Made by a program: the position numbers and the translations under genes
DNA from: Anaspis maculata
Taxonomy: Eukaryota > Arthropoda > Insecta > Coleoptera > Scraptiidae
Assembly (NCBI GenBank): GCA_949128115.1
Contig: OX421967.1
Location: forward strand, 21,158,635-21,222,634
Length of the DNA: 64,000 bases
Direction: 5' to 3'
The notes under the pieces: generated by a model
Seen by the model: the letters and a program-made list of their open reading frames with translations, nothing else
Database searches by the model: none
Told to the model about the DNA's origin: nothing
Part shown: one piece after another, positions 58,001-61,356 of the stretch
Layout: each line of letters starts with the position of its first letter
How positions within the stretch are numbered: the stretch's first letter is position 1

Positions 58001-59444
58001 TAAAAATTAGCAGAAAGTAAAAACCAATAATTATTATTAAGAAATAGACCTTCCTTGACCATCAAAGACCGCAACCAATCAAATCGGGTCATCTGCTGAG
58101 GAGCTACGGCGAGTTGAAGCGAAGCCTACCTACCAGTTCCTTTATCCCCGCATAAATGACCCAAATTTAGGAATCCTGCCCACCATATCCTTATTTTTCA
58201 ACCGATTTTTTTAAATTTGGTGTCAATGGCTAGCCAACTGGACAGGCTGCCATTTTCATTTAAGAAAATGGCCAACATGTCAAAATTCAAGATGGCGGAA
58301 ACTATTGAAAATGGGCCTTATTCCTCCTTGTTGGAATAGAAAAACGGAAAGTAGGCTTCGCTTCAACTGGCCGTAGCTCCTCATCAGATGAACCGATTTG
58401 ATTGGTTCTGTCTTGAATTGTCAAGGAAGGTCTATTCCTTCATAATAATTATTGGTTTTGACTTTTCGCTCTTTTTATTGAAAAGCAATGAGGACAAAAG
58501 AAATTCTATTTTCAATTGCTTTCGACATCTTGGATTTTGACAGGTCTGTCATTTTGTCATATGAAAAAGGTATCCTGTCCAATTGGCTAGCCACTGATAC
58601 CAAATTTGAGAAAATCGGTTGAGAAATGAGCATTATGGCGGATTGGCGGGCAGGATACCTAAATCTGGGTCAATTATGCGAAAATGAAAAAAAACGGATA
58701 GTAGGCTTCGCTTCAACTCGCAATAGCTCATCAGCAGATAACCCGATTTTATTGGTTGTGGTTTTGAATTGACAAGGAAGGTCTAATCCTTCCTTGGTTT
58801 TGACTTTCTGGTAACTTTAAATAAAAAGCAACGAGAACAAAAGAAGGCCTATTTTCAATTGTTTCTGCCATCTGGAATTTTGGTATGTCGGCCATTTTGA
58901 AATACAGAAATGATAGCCTATTCAATTGGCTATTTAATGCTGAAAAGTTCGATAAAATCGGTGAAGGAATCAAATTTTAGAAGGAAAAATTCAGAGCACG
59001 GTTTTTTATGGCCCACCCGGTATAGGTATAAATAGGTAATTATCTTAAAGTATGGTTTAGAATAATTACCAGTTTACGGTTCGGAGTCTAAAACGATTAT
59101 TAAGGTAAATGAACAATAAAACTTCAAAGTATAACTATTTACATGATTTGTACCTACTCCCCAAAATAATTTTCATTTTTACGAATAAACATGTAAAAAC
59201 CAAATAGGTAAAATCTAGATTTTAATTCAGATTGACAGCAAAATCTAAGTTTCAAGAAAAATTTACTGTGAAGTAATATTTTTCCGAGAAAAAAAATCTG
59301 TATTTAGTCCAGCTAGGTAGGCAGGCACCTATTGCAATTGATTGCTAGGCAACCAAGTGGTCAACTTACCTATCAAGAAATATTTCAACCTTCCCGCTAT
59401 CTTCATCATGACAACTTTGCTGTCTACCGCCGAGCGGTAGAAAT
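873..59444 (-). CDS. ACC: Acetyl-CoA carboxylase gene, 12-exon isoform A span plus alternative first exon; 3' end outside window
   Basis: Eukaryotic multidomain ACC carboxylates acetyl-CoA to malonyl-CoA using biotin, ATP and bicarbonate. This is the committed step of cytosolic fatty-acid synthesis. Isoform A joins 59409-59370, 28748-28412, 17130-17013, 15801-15553, 12744-12564, 11549-10966, 10590-10168, 9610-9390, 7037-4874, 3484-2564, 1570-1351 and 1081-873. Coding lengths sum to 5,667 nt, exactly 1,889 codons, with GT-AG at every junction. Isoform B replaces the first two exons with 17589-17291 and gives 5,589 nt, 1,863 codons. Domains in isoform A numbering: variable N-terminus 1-126, biotin carboxylase about 142-690, biotin carrier about 780-860, central region to about 1430, carboxyltransferase start from about 1600. 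Animal ACCs are about 2,300-2,400 residues, so roughly the last 450-500 residues are missing past position 1. Family assignment is near certain; exon borders come from splice consensus and conserved protein only. Confidence 0.97.
1351..1570 (-). CDS. ACC: ACC exon: carboxyltransferase N-domain
   Basis: The exon is 220 nt with acceptor tcttccacag and donor ATCATCG|gtaagc. It encodes [35 protein letters not shown] and [14 protein letters not shown]. The [13 protein letters not shown] segment is a signature of the acyl-CoA-binding N-domain. It ends with one base of a split Gly codon. Isoform A residues 1747-1819. Confidence 0.97.
1571..2563. other. ACC intron, 993 bp, with one foldback MITE
   Basis: Carries the inverted-repeat element at 1870-1993 and otherwise unremarkable AT-rich sequence. 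Confidence 0.8.
1870..1993. repeat. Foldback MITE, 124 bp
   Basis: The left arm GTAGTATTAATGAAAAATAA continues with GCATAAGCATTTGCTT. It is mirrored on the right by AAGCAAATGCTTATGC and TTATTTTTTATTAATACTAC. The arms of about 36 bp are near perfect, with about 45 bp between them. No coding capacity. Confidence 0.8.
2564..3484 (-). CDS. ACC: ACC exon: end of central region and start of carboxyltransferase
   Basis: The exon is 921 nt, phase 0 to 0, with acceptor cgttaccag and donor CCAAGG|gtaagt. It encodes [75 protein letters not shown] and [20 protein letters not shown]. It then enters the carboxyltransferase with [20 protein letters not shown] and [19 protein letters not shown]. Isoform A residues 1440-1746. 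Confidence 0.98.
3485..4873. other. ACC intron, 1,389 bp, no recognised element
   Basis: Splice borders GT-AG on the minus strand. I see no repeat, RNA or reading frame worth naming inside it. Confidence 0.75.
4874..7037 (-). CDS. ACC: ACC large exon: biotin carrier domain and central region
   Basis: This single 2,164-nt exon has acceptor ttttacag and donor GCCAAG|gtgagt. It opens [20 protein letters not shown], continues with [20 protein letters not shown], and contains the biotin attachment motif EVMKMVMTL; the biotinylated Lys is codon 6715-6713 (residue about 826). Next come the central helical and scaffold regions: [79 protein letters not shown] and [20 protein letters not shown]. It ends in [20 protein letters not shown] and MHLYLGKAK. 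Isoform A residues 719-1439. Codons strongly prefer G or C in third position, unlike the AT-rich introns, which also leaves long open antisense frames. Confidence 0.98.
6713..6718 (-). other. ACC: Biotinylation site (Met-Lys of the MKM motif)
   Basis: The ATG-AAA of EVMKMVMTL on the minus strand. The Lys codon 6715-6713 is the residue that receives biotin from holocarboxylase synthetase in all biotin carrier domains. The tetrad context V-M-K-M is canonical. Confidence 0.95.
7038..9389. other. ACC intron, 2,352 bp
   Basis: Holds a tRNA-like SINE head at 7771-7848, T-rich sequence to about 8600, and from 8626 a stretch (CTGCTCGGGGATCGACTTT onward) that recurs diverged at about 50966-51100. A short inverted pair around GATATTCCGTGAAT lies near 8742-8765 and 9168-9192. 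Confidence 0.7.
7771..7848 (-). repeat. tRNA-derived SINE head or tRNA pseudogene
   Basis: On the minus strand an A-box-like TAGTCGAGTGG and a perfect B box GGTTCGATTCC lie 37 nt apart, as in tRNA genes. The T arm CCGGG-TTCGATT-CCCGG pairs perfectly. The would-be acceptor strands (GGCCCAC and GCGTATC) do not pair well and no clean 5-bp anticodon stem forms, so it is not a functional tRNA. The TCAGGT after the B box is shared with the SINE at 51775, suggesting related RNA polymerase III elements. Confidence 0.65.
9390..9610 (-). CDS. ACC: ACC exon: biotin carboxylase end to BT/linker region
   Basis: The exon is 221 nt with acceptor attccacag and donor GTAGG|gtatgt. It encodes [30 protein letters not shown] and [14 protein letters not shown]. 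It ends with two bases of a Gly codon completed by the first base of the large exon 4874-7037. The exon spans the link from biotin carboxylase towards the domain that connects it to the carrier domain. Isoform A residues 645-717. Confidence 0.96.
9749..9965. repeat. Foldback element, about 215 bp, in ACC intron
   Basis: The left arm TTGCAAGCTTATCTGGTGGC is mirrored by GCCACCAGGTAGTCTGCAA on the right. Inner arms share GTAAAATGTACGCCTCTTGC against GCAAGAGACGTACATTTTAC. The arms are imperfect, so it is an old copy. Confidence 0.7.
10168..10590 (-). CDS. ACC: ACC exon: biotin carboxylase C-terminal subdomain
   Basis: The exon is 423 nt, phase 0 to 0, with acceptor gctttccag and donor TTCCAA|gtgagt. 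It encodes [60 protein letters not shown] and [20 protein letters not shown]. These complete the biotin carboxylase active site and its C-terminal subdomain. Isoform A residues 504-644. Confidence 0.98.
10966..11549 (-). CDS. ACC: ACC exon: biotin carboxylase ATP-grasp core
   Basis: The exon is 584 nt with acceptor cgttgcag and donor TTACAA|gtaagt. It carries the ATP-binding glycine-rich loop [16 protein letters not shown] (GGGGKG at about residues 355-360), the catalytic ATP-grasp segments [20 protein letters not shown] and [16 protein letters not shown], and [19 protein letters not shown] with the metal-binding Glu and Asn and the HPCTE loop. Every catalytic motif I would expect is intact. 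The opening [17 protein letters not shown] is the insect-type version of this variable stretch. Isoform A residues 309-503. Confidence 0.98.
11550..12563. other. ACC intron, 1,014 bp, with part of a dispersed repeat
   Basis: Positions about 12085-12340 match, in the same order, the dispersed repeat seen at 27.14-27.96 kb and 61.36-62.21 kb (shared pieces include TGATTTATTTG and AATAAAATGGAAAAAAG). Positions about 12430-12520 resemble 1175-1262 in another ACC intron (GGCTTTGCT followed by CATTCGTTCGGCCAATCCA). Confidence 0.6.
12564..12744 (-). CDS. ACC: ACC exon: biotin carboxylase, [13 protein letters not shown] segment
   Basis: The exon is 181 nt with acceptor gatttcag and donor TTCAG|gtaatt. 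It encodes [38 protein letters not shown] and [10 protein letters not shown], all near-invariant in animal ACC. It ends with one base of a split Glu codon completed by the next exon. Isoform A residues 249-308. Confidence 0.97.
13325..13840. repeat. Foldback element, about 515 bp
   Basis: GTTCTTGAGATAATGAAT near 13333 is mirrored by ATTCATTATCTCAAGAAC near 13805-13822. GTCGATCATTT near 13364 is mirrored by AAATGATCGACTACCTG near 13778-13794. The arms extend about 85-100 bp with mismatches. Confidence 0.7.
14464..14607. mobile_element. piggyBac-type MITE with TTAA target duplication
   Basis: TTAA at 14464-14467 and 14604-14607 flank inverted ends containing GTCCGCACGGGCG and CGCCCGTGCGGAC. 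Second-level inverted repeats (CGATATATCGCTGAAAT and its mirror) sit inside. The exact TTAA duplication points to piggyBac-family mobilisation. It is 144 bp with no coding capacity. Confidence 0.85.
14610..14932. repeat. Foldback MITE, about 323 bp
   Basis: Ends GAGTATTATACT and AGTATAATACTC are inverted. Inner arms match over about 100 bp (for example AAACGATACGA against TCGTATCGTTTGG, and TTTCGATGGAATCGGAAACTA against its diverged mirror near 14890). It directly abuts the TTAA element on its left. Confidence 0.8.
14932..15050. repeat. Short palindromic MITE of the GGGCCCTATT family, copy 1
   Basis: CCATTCTTGAAAAGGGGAA on the left mirrors TTCCCCGTTTCAAGAATAGG on the right, ending in GGGCCC. 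A diverged second copy lies at 20787-20913. The left GGGCCC is missing where it abuts the neighbouring foldback. Confidence 0.7.
15553..15801 (-). CDS. ACC: ACC exon: biotin carboxylase N-terminal subdomain
   Basis: The exon is 249 nt, phase 0 to phase 0, with acceptor cccccgcag and donor GTACAG|gttcgt (a weaker donor). It encodes 83 residues starting [20 protein letters not shown] and including [16 protein letters not shown] and [16 protein letters not shown]. These are hallmark sequences of the biotin carboxylase Rossmann-like N-terminal subdomain in all eukaryotic ACCs. Isoform A residues 166-248. Confidence 0.97.
15892..16014. repeat. Foldback MITE, 123 bp, TA-bounded
   Basis: The left arm TACCGTGTAATCCAAACCAT continues TCCGAACTGGGGTAGGCT. 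The right arm AGCCTACCCCAATTCGGAAT continues GATTTGGATCGCACGGTA. Arms of about 38 bp are near perfect; TA at both tips would fit a mariner-type target. Confidence 0.85.
16490..16750. repeat. Foldback MITE, about 260 bp
   Basis: TTCTGGTCCATCAACAGAAA then CAGTAAT on the left mirrors ATTACTGTTTCTGTTGGTGG then ACCAGCATAG on the right. The interior is non-coding. Confidence 0.8.
17013..17130 (-). CDS. ACC: ACC common exon: AMPK-type phosphosite and start of biotin carboxylase
   Basis: Acceptor tttccag and donor AATAAG|gtacat enclose 118 nt. The first G completes the split codon from either alternative upstream exon. It encodes [14 protein letters not shown], then [20 protein letters not shown], the conserved lead-in to the biotin carboxylase domain (vertebrate counterpart DFTVASPAEFVTRFGG). 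The second Ser of SMS aligns with the AMPK-regulated serine of animal ACC (Ser79 of mammalian ACC1). It is residue 130 in isoform A and 104 in isoform B. A hydrophobic Val lies at +4 in both, while positions -5 and -4 come from the alternative exons. Confidence 0.95.
17291..17589 (-). CDS. ACC: ACC isoform B, alternative first coding exon
   Basis: The ATG at 17589-17587 opens 99 codons beginning [19 protein letters not shown] and ending [11 protein letters not shown] split codon AC|G (Thr) follows at the donor GATGAC|gtaagt. The frame and outgoing phase match the common exon 17013-17130, giving [15 protein letters not shown]. The opening resembles the FIIGSVSEDN motif near the start of vertebrate ACC1, which supports identity beyond position alone. 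Inside are [10 protein letters not shown], a basophilic kinase motif with Ser-46, and an acidic stretch [10 protein letters not shown]. It cannot be an internal exon after 28412-28748: the acceptor-like ccatccag at 17602-17599 would place it in phase 0 while that donor leaves two bases. It is best read as an alternative first coding exon, possibly with an untranslated exon upstream. Confidence 0.82.
17649..17682 (+). other. Possible divergent first coding exon (weak candidate)
   Basis: On the plus strand, 60 bp from the isoform B start codon and pointing away from it, ATG opens [11 protein letters not shown]. It is followed by AAAG|GTAAGT, a perfect match to the U1 donor consensus. No matching downstream exon was found. 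It could be chance. Confidence 0.2.
17881..18078. repeat. GCCGCCAT-ended MITE, copy 1 (198 bp)
   Basis: The left arm ATGGCGGCTTTACAGAACTT is followed by CGTATGTCGCCGGCGAC. The right arm GTCGCCGGCGACAAACGAAG is followed by TTCTGTAAAGCCGCCAT. The core contains CTGTAGTTGAATAATTTGAA. Copies 2 and 3 lie at 23486 and 38995 in the same orientation. Non-coding, probably moved by a DNA transposase in trans. Confidence 0.92.
18194..18733. repeat. Foldback element, about 540 bp
   Basis: GTATAAGAAAATGCTACAAG then GCAAGATTGCTCTTTGG on the left pairs with CCAAAGACCAATCCTGCC then AAGTGGAATTTTCTTATAC on the right. Arms of about 40 bp; the interior is unrelated AT-rich sequence. Confidence 0.7.
20787..20913. 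repeat. Palindromic MITE of the GGGCCCTATT family, copy 2 (127 bp)
   Basis: GGGCCCTATTTTTGGATCCG at the left end pairs with CCTGAAAATAGGGCCC at the right end. The inner part contains GTTGCCTAGGTGA and GTTGCCTAGCAAC. Related to 14932-15050. Confidence 0.75.
21429..21616. repeat. Foldback MITE, 188 bp
   Basis: GTTCACTTTTTATTTTCAGT then GTAATGACGTTTTGAGGCAA on the left mirrors TGCTCCAAAAAGTCATTCTA then CTGAAAATAAAAAGTGAAC on the right. Arms of about 50 bp. Confidence 0.85.
22816..23110. repeat. MITE with TGGGGCCTTGCA termini, 295 bp
   Basis: TGGGGCCTTGCA at the left tip is exactly mirrored by TGCAAGGCCCCA at the right tip. The interior contains GC-rich stretches with a second weak symmetry (GGCGCC on both sides). 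Non-coding. Confidence 0.8.
23486..23683. repeat. GCCGCCAT-ended MITE, copy 2 (198 bp)
   Basis: Same structure, length and orientation as the element at 17881, with scattered substitutions (for example GAATCTCTTATG in the left arm). Confidence 0.92.
24030..24521. repeat. Foldback element, about 490 bp, with a nested element
   Basis: Arms of about 85 bp share TGGTGAAATAAGGCGTTGC then GAATCAATTCCAGC and TTGACAGAAAT in inverted orientation at 24040-24115 and 24430-24510. A single diverged arm also occurs at about 27989-28085 (TGGTAAAATAAGCGTTGC). A second inverted-repeat element sits inside at 24156-24285. Confidence 0.8.
24156..24285. repeat. Nested palindromic MITE, about 130 bp
   Basis: AAAACGCGTACAGCTTTTGA then CGCGGAATGTACTGATT on the left mirrors AATCAGTACACTCCGTGTCA then AAAGTTTGTACACGTTTT on the right. 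The interior contains GGCCTGGTGTCACAGTGAT, also found in the split copy at 14431-15105. Confidence 0.8.
27140..27960. repeat. Dispersed repeat of about 850 bp, copy A
   Basis: Aligns in the same order and strand with 61357-62215: both start GGGCAAATTTTCTA then TTTAGCATT and CTTGCCGCC. They continue through TTTCGGTTCAATACGCAAC and TTGATTTATTTGTTCATTG-like pieces, and run into AATAAAATG and CATCAGACATC-like sequence. Diverged by substitutions and indels; a shorter third copy is at about 12085-12340. No reading frame is conserved between copies. Confidence 0.75.
28412..28748 (-). CDS. ACC: ACC isoform A, second coding exon (low-complexity N-terminal region)
   Basis: The exon is bounded by cttttcttttgcag (acceptor) and CTGAA|gtgagt (donor). 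It encodes about 112 residues rich in Gln, Glu, His, Asn and Pro, starting [14 protein letters not shown], passing through a Q/H-rich stretch ([12 protein letters not shown]) and [11 protein letters not shown], and ending [17 protein letters not shown]. It looks disordered, as ACC N-termini usually are. The last codon is split AA|G, giving Lys-126 when joined to 17013-17130, so the basic KRKRLK tail lies just before the PSMS phosphosite. If the 59.4 kb exon is not used, translation could begin at the in-frame ATG at 28620-28618 (MSEG). The hydrophilic composition and clean phase fit support a real exon. Confidence 0.85.
29560..29688. repeat. Foldback MITE, about 128 bp
   Basis: ATACCGAGGTGGAAAGCGTC then TCATTGCAGCC mirrors GGCTGTAATGACGCTTTAC then TTCCGTGGTAT. 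Arms of about 31 bp with few mismatches. Confidence 0.75.
30620..30692. repeat. Hairpin, about 73 bp
   Basis: ACTCGCGACGGAAAAGTAGA then CCCGA pairs with TCGGGTCTACTTTTCGAGT. The short 28-bp loop suggests a small MITE or a stable hairpin. Confidence 0.6.
33781..35205. repeat. Three-copy repeat cluster: two direct, one inverted
   Basis: Copies at 33781-34105 and 34744-35030 share, in order, ATCTTTCTCGCTTCACTATC, CAGTTCCCCGCACGT, TGTCTCAGCGGAGG and GTGACATTTC-type segments. A reverse copy at about 35040-35200 contains CGTGCGGGGGAACTGGTGGC then TCGATAGTGAAGCGATGAAG. Between copies at 34441-34700 is a GC-richer stretch with no clear frame. Confidence 0.7.
36929..38620. repeat. Satellite-like tandem array, unit about 265 bp
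   Basis: Six diverged units start near 36929, 37190, 37455, 37714, 38009 and 38281 (spacings 260, 265, 259, 295, 272). Each has a GGGGGCGG-like tract, TTTCCCATTTTTAGTCAGCT, ATATAGCGAAAGAATTAGAT, CGCTATGTCTTCGGGTTCAT, a second G-rich tract and TGTTGCACAGTTTGAGTT. Two shorter G-rich segments follow at 38411 and 38571. No unit keeps an open frame. Confidence 0.9.
38708..38762. repeat. (GGAC)n microsatellite, about 13 units
   Basis: ACGGACGGACGG repeated with one GGAAGG interruption, directly after the G-rich satellite. Confidence 0.95.
38995..39215. repeat. GCCGCCAT-ended MITE, copy 3 (221 bp)
   Basis: Same family and orientation as 17881 and 23486. It has about 23 extra bases (around TTGAAATCTGGCGACACC) near the left arm. 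Its left tip reads GCCGCCATTACAGAAC instead of the expected ATGGCGGCTTTACAG, so the outermost 8 bp are inverted relative to the other copies. Confidence 0.88.
39601..41065. repeat. Pair of direct repeats of about 190 bp, 1.28 kb apart
   Basis: CTATCTCACGGATACTTACG at about 39604 and CTGTCTCACGGATACTTAGG at about 40887 open two diverged copies. Shared pieces are TCAATAAATTCGACTTT, AATAAAGTGCCGCC, GCAATGTTCGTATCATCCAA and GCGAGGAGTTTT. They flank the Tc1-like fragment. They could be remnants of one duplicated segment or of an element's termini. Confidence 0.65.
40020..40165 (+). pseudogene. Decayed Tc1/mariner-like transposase N-terminal fragment
   Basis: In one frame 40083-40150 reads [20 protein letters not shown], resembling the GRP(R/K)-type linker and following segment in the DNA-binding region of Tc1-like transposases. 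Just upstream, in another frame, [15 protein letters not shown] resembles the end of the preceding helix-turn-helix. The frame change and lack of any DDE/D region show it is dead. Assignment rests on a short motif only. Confidence 0.4.
41653..44582. mobile_element. Large foldback element, 2.9 kb, arms of about 700 bp
   Basis: Tips read TATACAGGGTG and ACACCCCTGTATA. The left arm (about 41653-42352) is mirrored by the right (about 43865-44582): AACGGAGATA, ACCGATTTTGTT, TTCAGGGGCG, TATTTGAG, GCCCGATTGCAC, TGATGGGAATACAAAATA and GATTATTTG all recur in inverted order. No transposase frame survives. The centre (42353-43864) carries a further inverted pair with GGAATTTTAC and TTTTTTACCGAG-type termini and many GGAAATTTAC-like words. 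Confidence 0.82.
44771..44936. repeat. Palindrome enclosing an AAAATTGCCAG minisatellite
   Basis: CATGTACAACATCGAGGGGT then TGACCACCTG at the left is mirrored by CAGGTGGTTAACCCCTCGAT then GTACAT at the right. Between them the word AAAATTGCCAG(A) and close variants recur about six times. Confidence 0.8.
47676..47712. repeat. Hairpin containing a primer-binding-site-like sequence
   Basis: AAGATACACTGGCCCCACGT and its mirror GGGCGCCAGTGTATCTT form a hairpin. On the minus strand the middle reads TGGCGCCCAACGTGGGGC, similar to tRNA primer-binding sites following 5' LTRs in insect LTR retrotransposons. No LTR pair or pol frame is visible nearby, so this could be a solo remnant or chance. Confidence 0.3.
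48470..48975. repeat. Degenerate tandem array, unit about 117 bp
   Basis: TACTTGAAAACACAATGGGG-type starts followed by GGCCCAATAGAGCCC-type words recur near 48475, 48581, 48705, 48824 and 48938. Half-units (CATAATGGGGCACAACAGGG, ATGCAAGGGGACTCAGCAGG, CATAAAGGGACTCATAAGG) lie between, so the basic unit may be nearer 58 bp. Confidence 0.7.
49296..49530. repeat. Tandem array, unit about 53 bp, five units
   Basis: CTTATCTGGTGGGTCTGGAA and variants start near 49296, 49352, 49403, 49456 and 49507. Each is followed by AAAGAAGGACGATACTTGAG-like sequence. Confidence 0.85.
49588..49803. repeat. Minisatellite, unit about 15 bp (GGGATATTTTTGGCT)
   Basis: About 13 copies of GGGATATT(T/A)TTGGC and variants. 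Because 15 is a multiple of three, it leaves long Gly-Ile-Phe-Leu-rich open frames in all three plus frames; these are artefacts of the repeat. Confidence 0.9.
51265..52390. mobile_element. Foldback element, about 1.1 kb, interrupted by a SINE
   Basis: TACAGGTGTTCATTTGGAAA then GTTGTCACCCCTGATTTCTC and GCCGCCAAAATT on the left mirrors AATTTTGGCGGCGAGAAATC then CGGGGTGACAACTTTTCAAA and TGAACACCCTGTA on the right. Further inside, CTTCAACTCTTTCGCCCCCA mirrors GGGCGAAGGGGTTGAAGAT. Confidence 0.85.
51775..52090 (+). mobile_element. tRNA-derived SINE, about 316 bp, with A tail and target duplication
   Basis: Starts GCCCGGCCGGTAGTGTGGCG with an A-box-like sequence, and has a perfect B box GGTTCGAATCC at about 51830. 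A body follows with CTTGACGTGTACTACCGTGC then AGTCACGTCAAGG, ending in nine A at 52082-52090. Flanks TAAGAAAGAGAAA (left) and TTAGAAAGATGAAA (right) look like an imperfect target-site duplication. It sits inside the foldback 51265-52390 and so is younger. Confidence 0.85.
54588..55507. repeat. Foldback element, about 920 bp
   Basis: GTGAAACAGTTTGTTACATA then GCAAATATTGGCCAAGTTTT on the left is mirrored by AAAACTTTGCCAATATTTGC and GTGACAAACTGTTTCAC on the right. A third direct copy with CAGTTTGTCATATACAGGGT lies at about 54906-54990, so the element has been rearranged or hit twice. Confidence 0.75.
55177..55221. repeat. (AAAT)n microsatellite
   Basis: About eleven AAAT units with one AGAT interruption, inside the foldback 54588-55507. 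Confidence 0.95.
56002..56163. repeat. Palindromic element, about 160 bp
   Basis: CTACAAAGATGATCAAAAAT then GTGTGTTGCTACAGTAACAC is mirrored by GTTACTGTAGCAACCCACAT then TTTTTATCATCTTGGTAG. It lies beside an AGGGTGTTCACGTTAAGATG tip of the TACAGGGTG type at 55937. Confidence 0.75.
57690..58985. repeat. Four-copy repeat cluster, two direct and two inverted
   Basis: Blocks at about 57690-57960 and 58045-58310 carry CAACCAGTGAAATCGGGTCA or CAACCAATCAAATCGGGTCA, GAGTTGAAGCGAAGCCTAC, TTTGGTATCAGTAGCTAGCC and AAGATGGCGGAA. Reverse copies at about 58335-58660 and 58695-58930 carry GTAGGCTTCGCTTCAACT and TTGGCTAGCCACTGATACC. The pattern suggests two head-to-head foldback copies. Confidence 0.8.
59370..59444 (-). 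CDS. ACC: ACC isoform A, first coding exon (75 nt)
   Basis: On the minus strand the sequence reads tctcttgcag, then 75 nt, then gtaagttgac, so it has a strong acceptor and a strong donor. In the frame that fits the next exon it contains two adjacent ATG codons (59409-59407 and 59406-59404) followed by [12 protein letters not shown] and a single G. That G completes the split codon that begins exon 28412-28748 (G|AC, Asp), so the phase fits exactly. The upstream acceptor implies at least one further 5' untranslated exon at higher coordinates, which I could not identify. The frame is open upstream of the ATG pair to the acceptor ([11 protein letters not shown]), so translation could also begin earlier, but ATG-ATG is the simplest start. 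The link to ACC rests on phase and splice signals, not on homology of this short peptide. Confidence 0.68.
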
Positions 59445-61356
59445 CTGCAAGAGAACACAAACTTCATTCAAATATTTTGCCTAATAAAAATCGGAACCAA
59501 ATCTCACATTGTCTACTTATATGAAACCAAATAAGTTCTTCAATTCAAACCGAATTACACTCAAATCACATCAATTCACGTCCCGTATAGGTAATACGCA
59601 CGTATCATATCACTAAGTTCATGCACAACTAGTTTTAAAATGCCGATTTCGACGTCGATCTCGGCATTGACCCCACTTATTTTCTGTTCTCAAAATCGCA
59701 TCACAAAGGATTCATTCCGTCACTAAAGGTAATTTATGCTCATTTTTCTCGTCAGGCAAGTTTATAGGTAAGGTAAGTTTATACCAATGACGGAGTTGCC
59801 GTACTGAGAAATGAAGTCTAATTTTAGAGGTCTCAGCTCGAAGAGTATAAGTAAAGTGGTCATCAACTCGAGTGACAATTAAAAGAACCTGAAAAACAAG
59901 AGGGAAATGCGTGCATTCATTATTACACTAACCTAGCTAAGGTAAATAATGTCCACAATAACTCTTATTTTTTTTGTTAAATCATGTTTCGTCCGACCTG
60001 TTATATCTATTAAGGCAATTAAAATACCACAATTATACCTGGTGCAGGTATAATTATATAAAACAGATACGGAAGTTGATTTGTTTTGATTTGTTTACCT
60101 TCACTTTTTTACAGATTCAAAGGTAAATCATCCTTTATTGGGTGAAGTAGCTGTATGTACATTTACCTTATACCTAAAGTACCTACCTAGCTGGGACAAT
60201 ATCTCACCGAGTACCTGTACCCATTCCCATTAGTAATAAAGTCTCTTTATTATTGATGTATAGATGCAACAGAAATTATTGTAATTTTTATAGGATGTTT
60301 TATGCATTGTCGATCGTTCTATAACCTATCCATTGATTACGCCGGCGCCGCCATGAATATCTAATTAGGATGATAACAATTGAATTTGCACCGTAGGTAG
60401 TTGAGATTTAAAATGCACATGCACACAATCATTACTGAAGGCTGAAAGGGCCTCTAGATATATGCTGTGATTTATAATTTTATCTACGAGTTCACGACCA
60501 CGACCTACTAAAAGTAGCACTTTAAACTCTAGCCTATCGCCCCTATCGGGTTAAAACAATCACATTATAAAAGCATGGTAACAGTACATTACGTAACAAG
60601 AGTAGTAAGTAGCATATTACGCCCGCCGGAAAGAGTCGGCCGCTACGAATTTTCAAATTTCCGTTACCACCCGAGACGGCCGCTCACTAAGGTTTTGACC
60701 AGGGCGATCCGCATTTGGTGCAGGGCTTAATGGGCCTGCCTGTACAGCGTACTTTGAATTTGCTATTTTATTGTGTCATTTGATTACACAAGCCAAACAA
60801 TGAATATTCGTCTAAATATATTCTTTTGTTGTGCTACGATCAGCCGATAAATTCAAAACGCCAAGATCGAGCGGCATTCGTGACGTCACCAATCCCCGAC
60901 CAATAACGCAAGTTCGCGGTGCGCCAGCCGGGTGGTTGGAGTGGGATTGTGAAAGGTCGACCAGTTTGCAGTTGCCACGCATGAAACGAGCACGAGCGGG
61001 TTGGATCAGTGGCGTACTACCATGCTAATGTAGTACAGTATGGGTGAGGAATTCAACGGCTTCCATGAATGAGTTCATTCAAACTGAAGTTCATTGCTTT
61101 GTTTCATCCACAAACTATTCGTTCAATCATTTCAATCTTTAGGCTTTTGCCGCTTACAGGCAAGTTTCCCAATTGAAGAAAATCTTTACGCCACTGTTAA
61201 TTTCTGCGCTCTAAACGCAGTTTGCCACACCCTCCGATCCATATATGATTGGATGGGTCACAATGACGTCACATATGGCGCGTATAGGACGCGGGAACAA
61301 GAATGGCGTGCTAAAGATGGGTATAGTAGGTTCACTTGTACTGTGACTCTAGTTGG

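Larger units (their letters stand above)
28749..59369. other. ACC intron between first two coding exons of isoform A, 30.6 kb
   Basis: Its length is unusual but the phase and splice signals at both ends fit. It holds the satellite, tandem arrays, foldbacks, SINE and Tc1 remnant listed here. Stretches 29.7-33.7, 35.2-36.9, 45.0-48.3, 49.8-51.2, 52.4-54.5 and 56.3-57.6 kb are AT-rich sequence with no gene I can support; smaller repeats may be missed. Confidence 0.6.
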
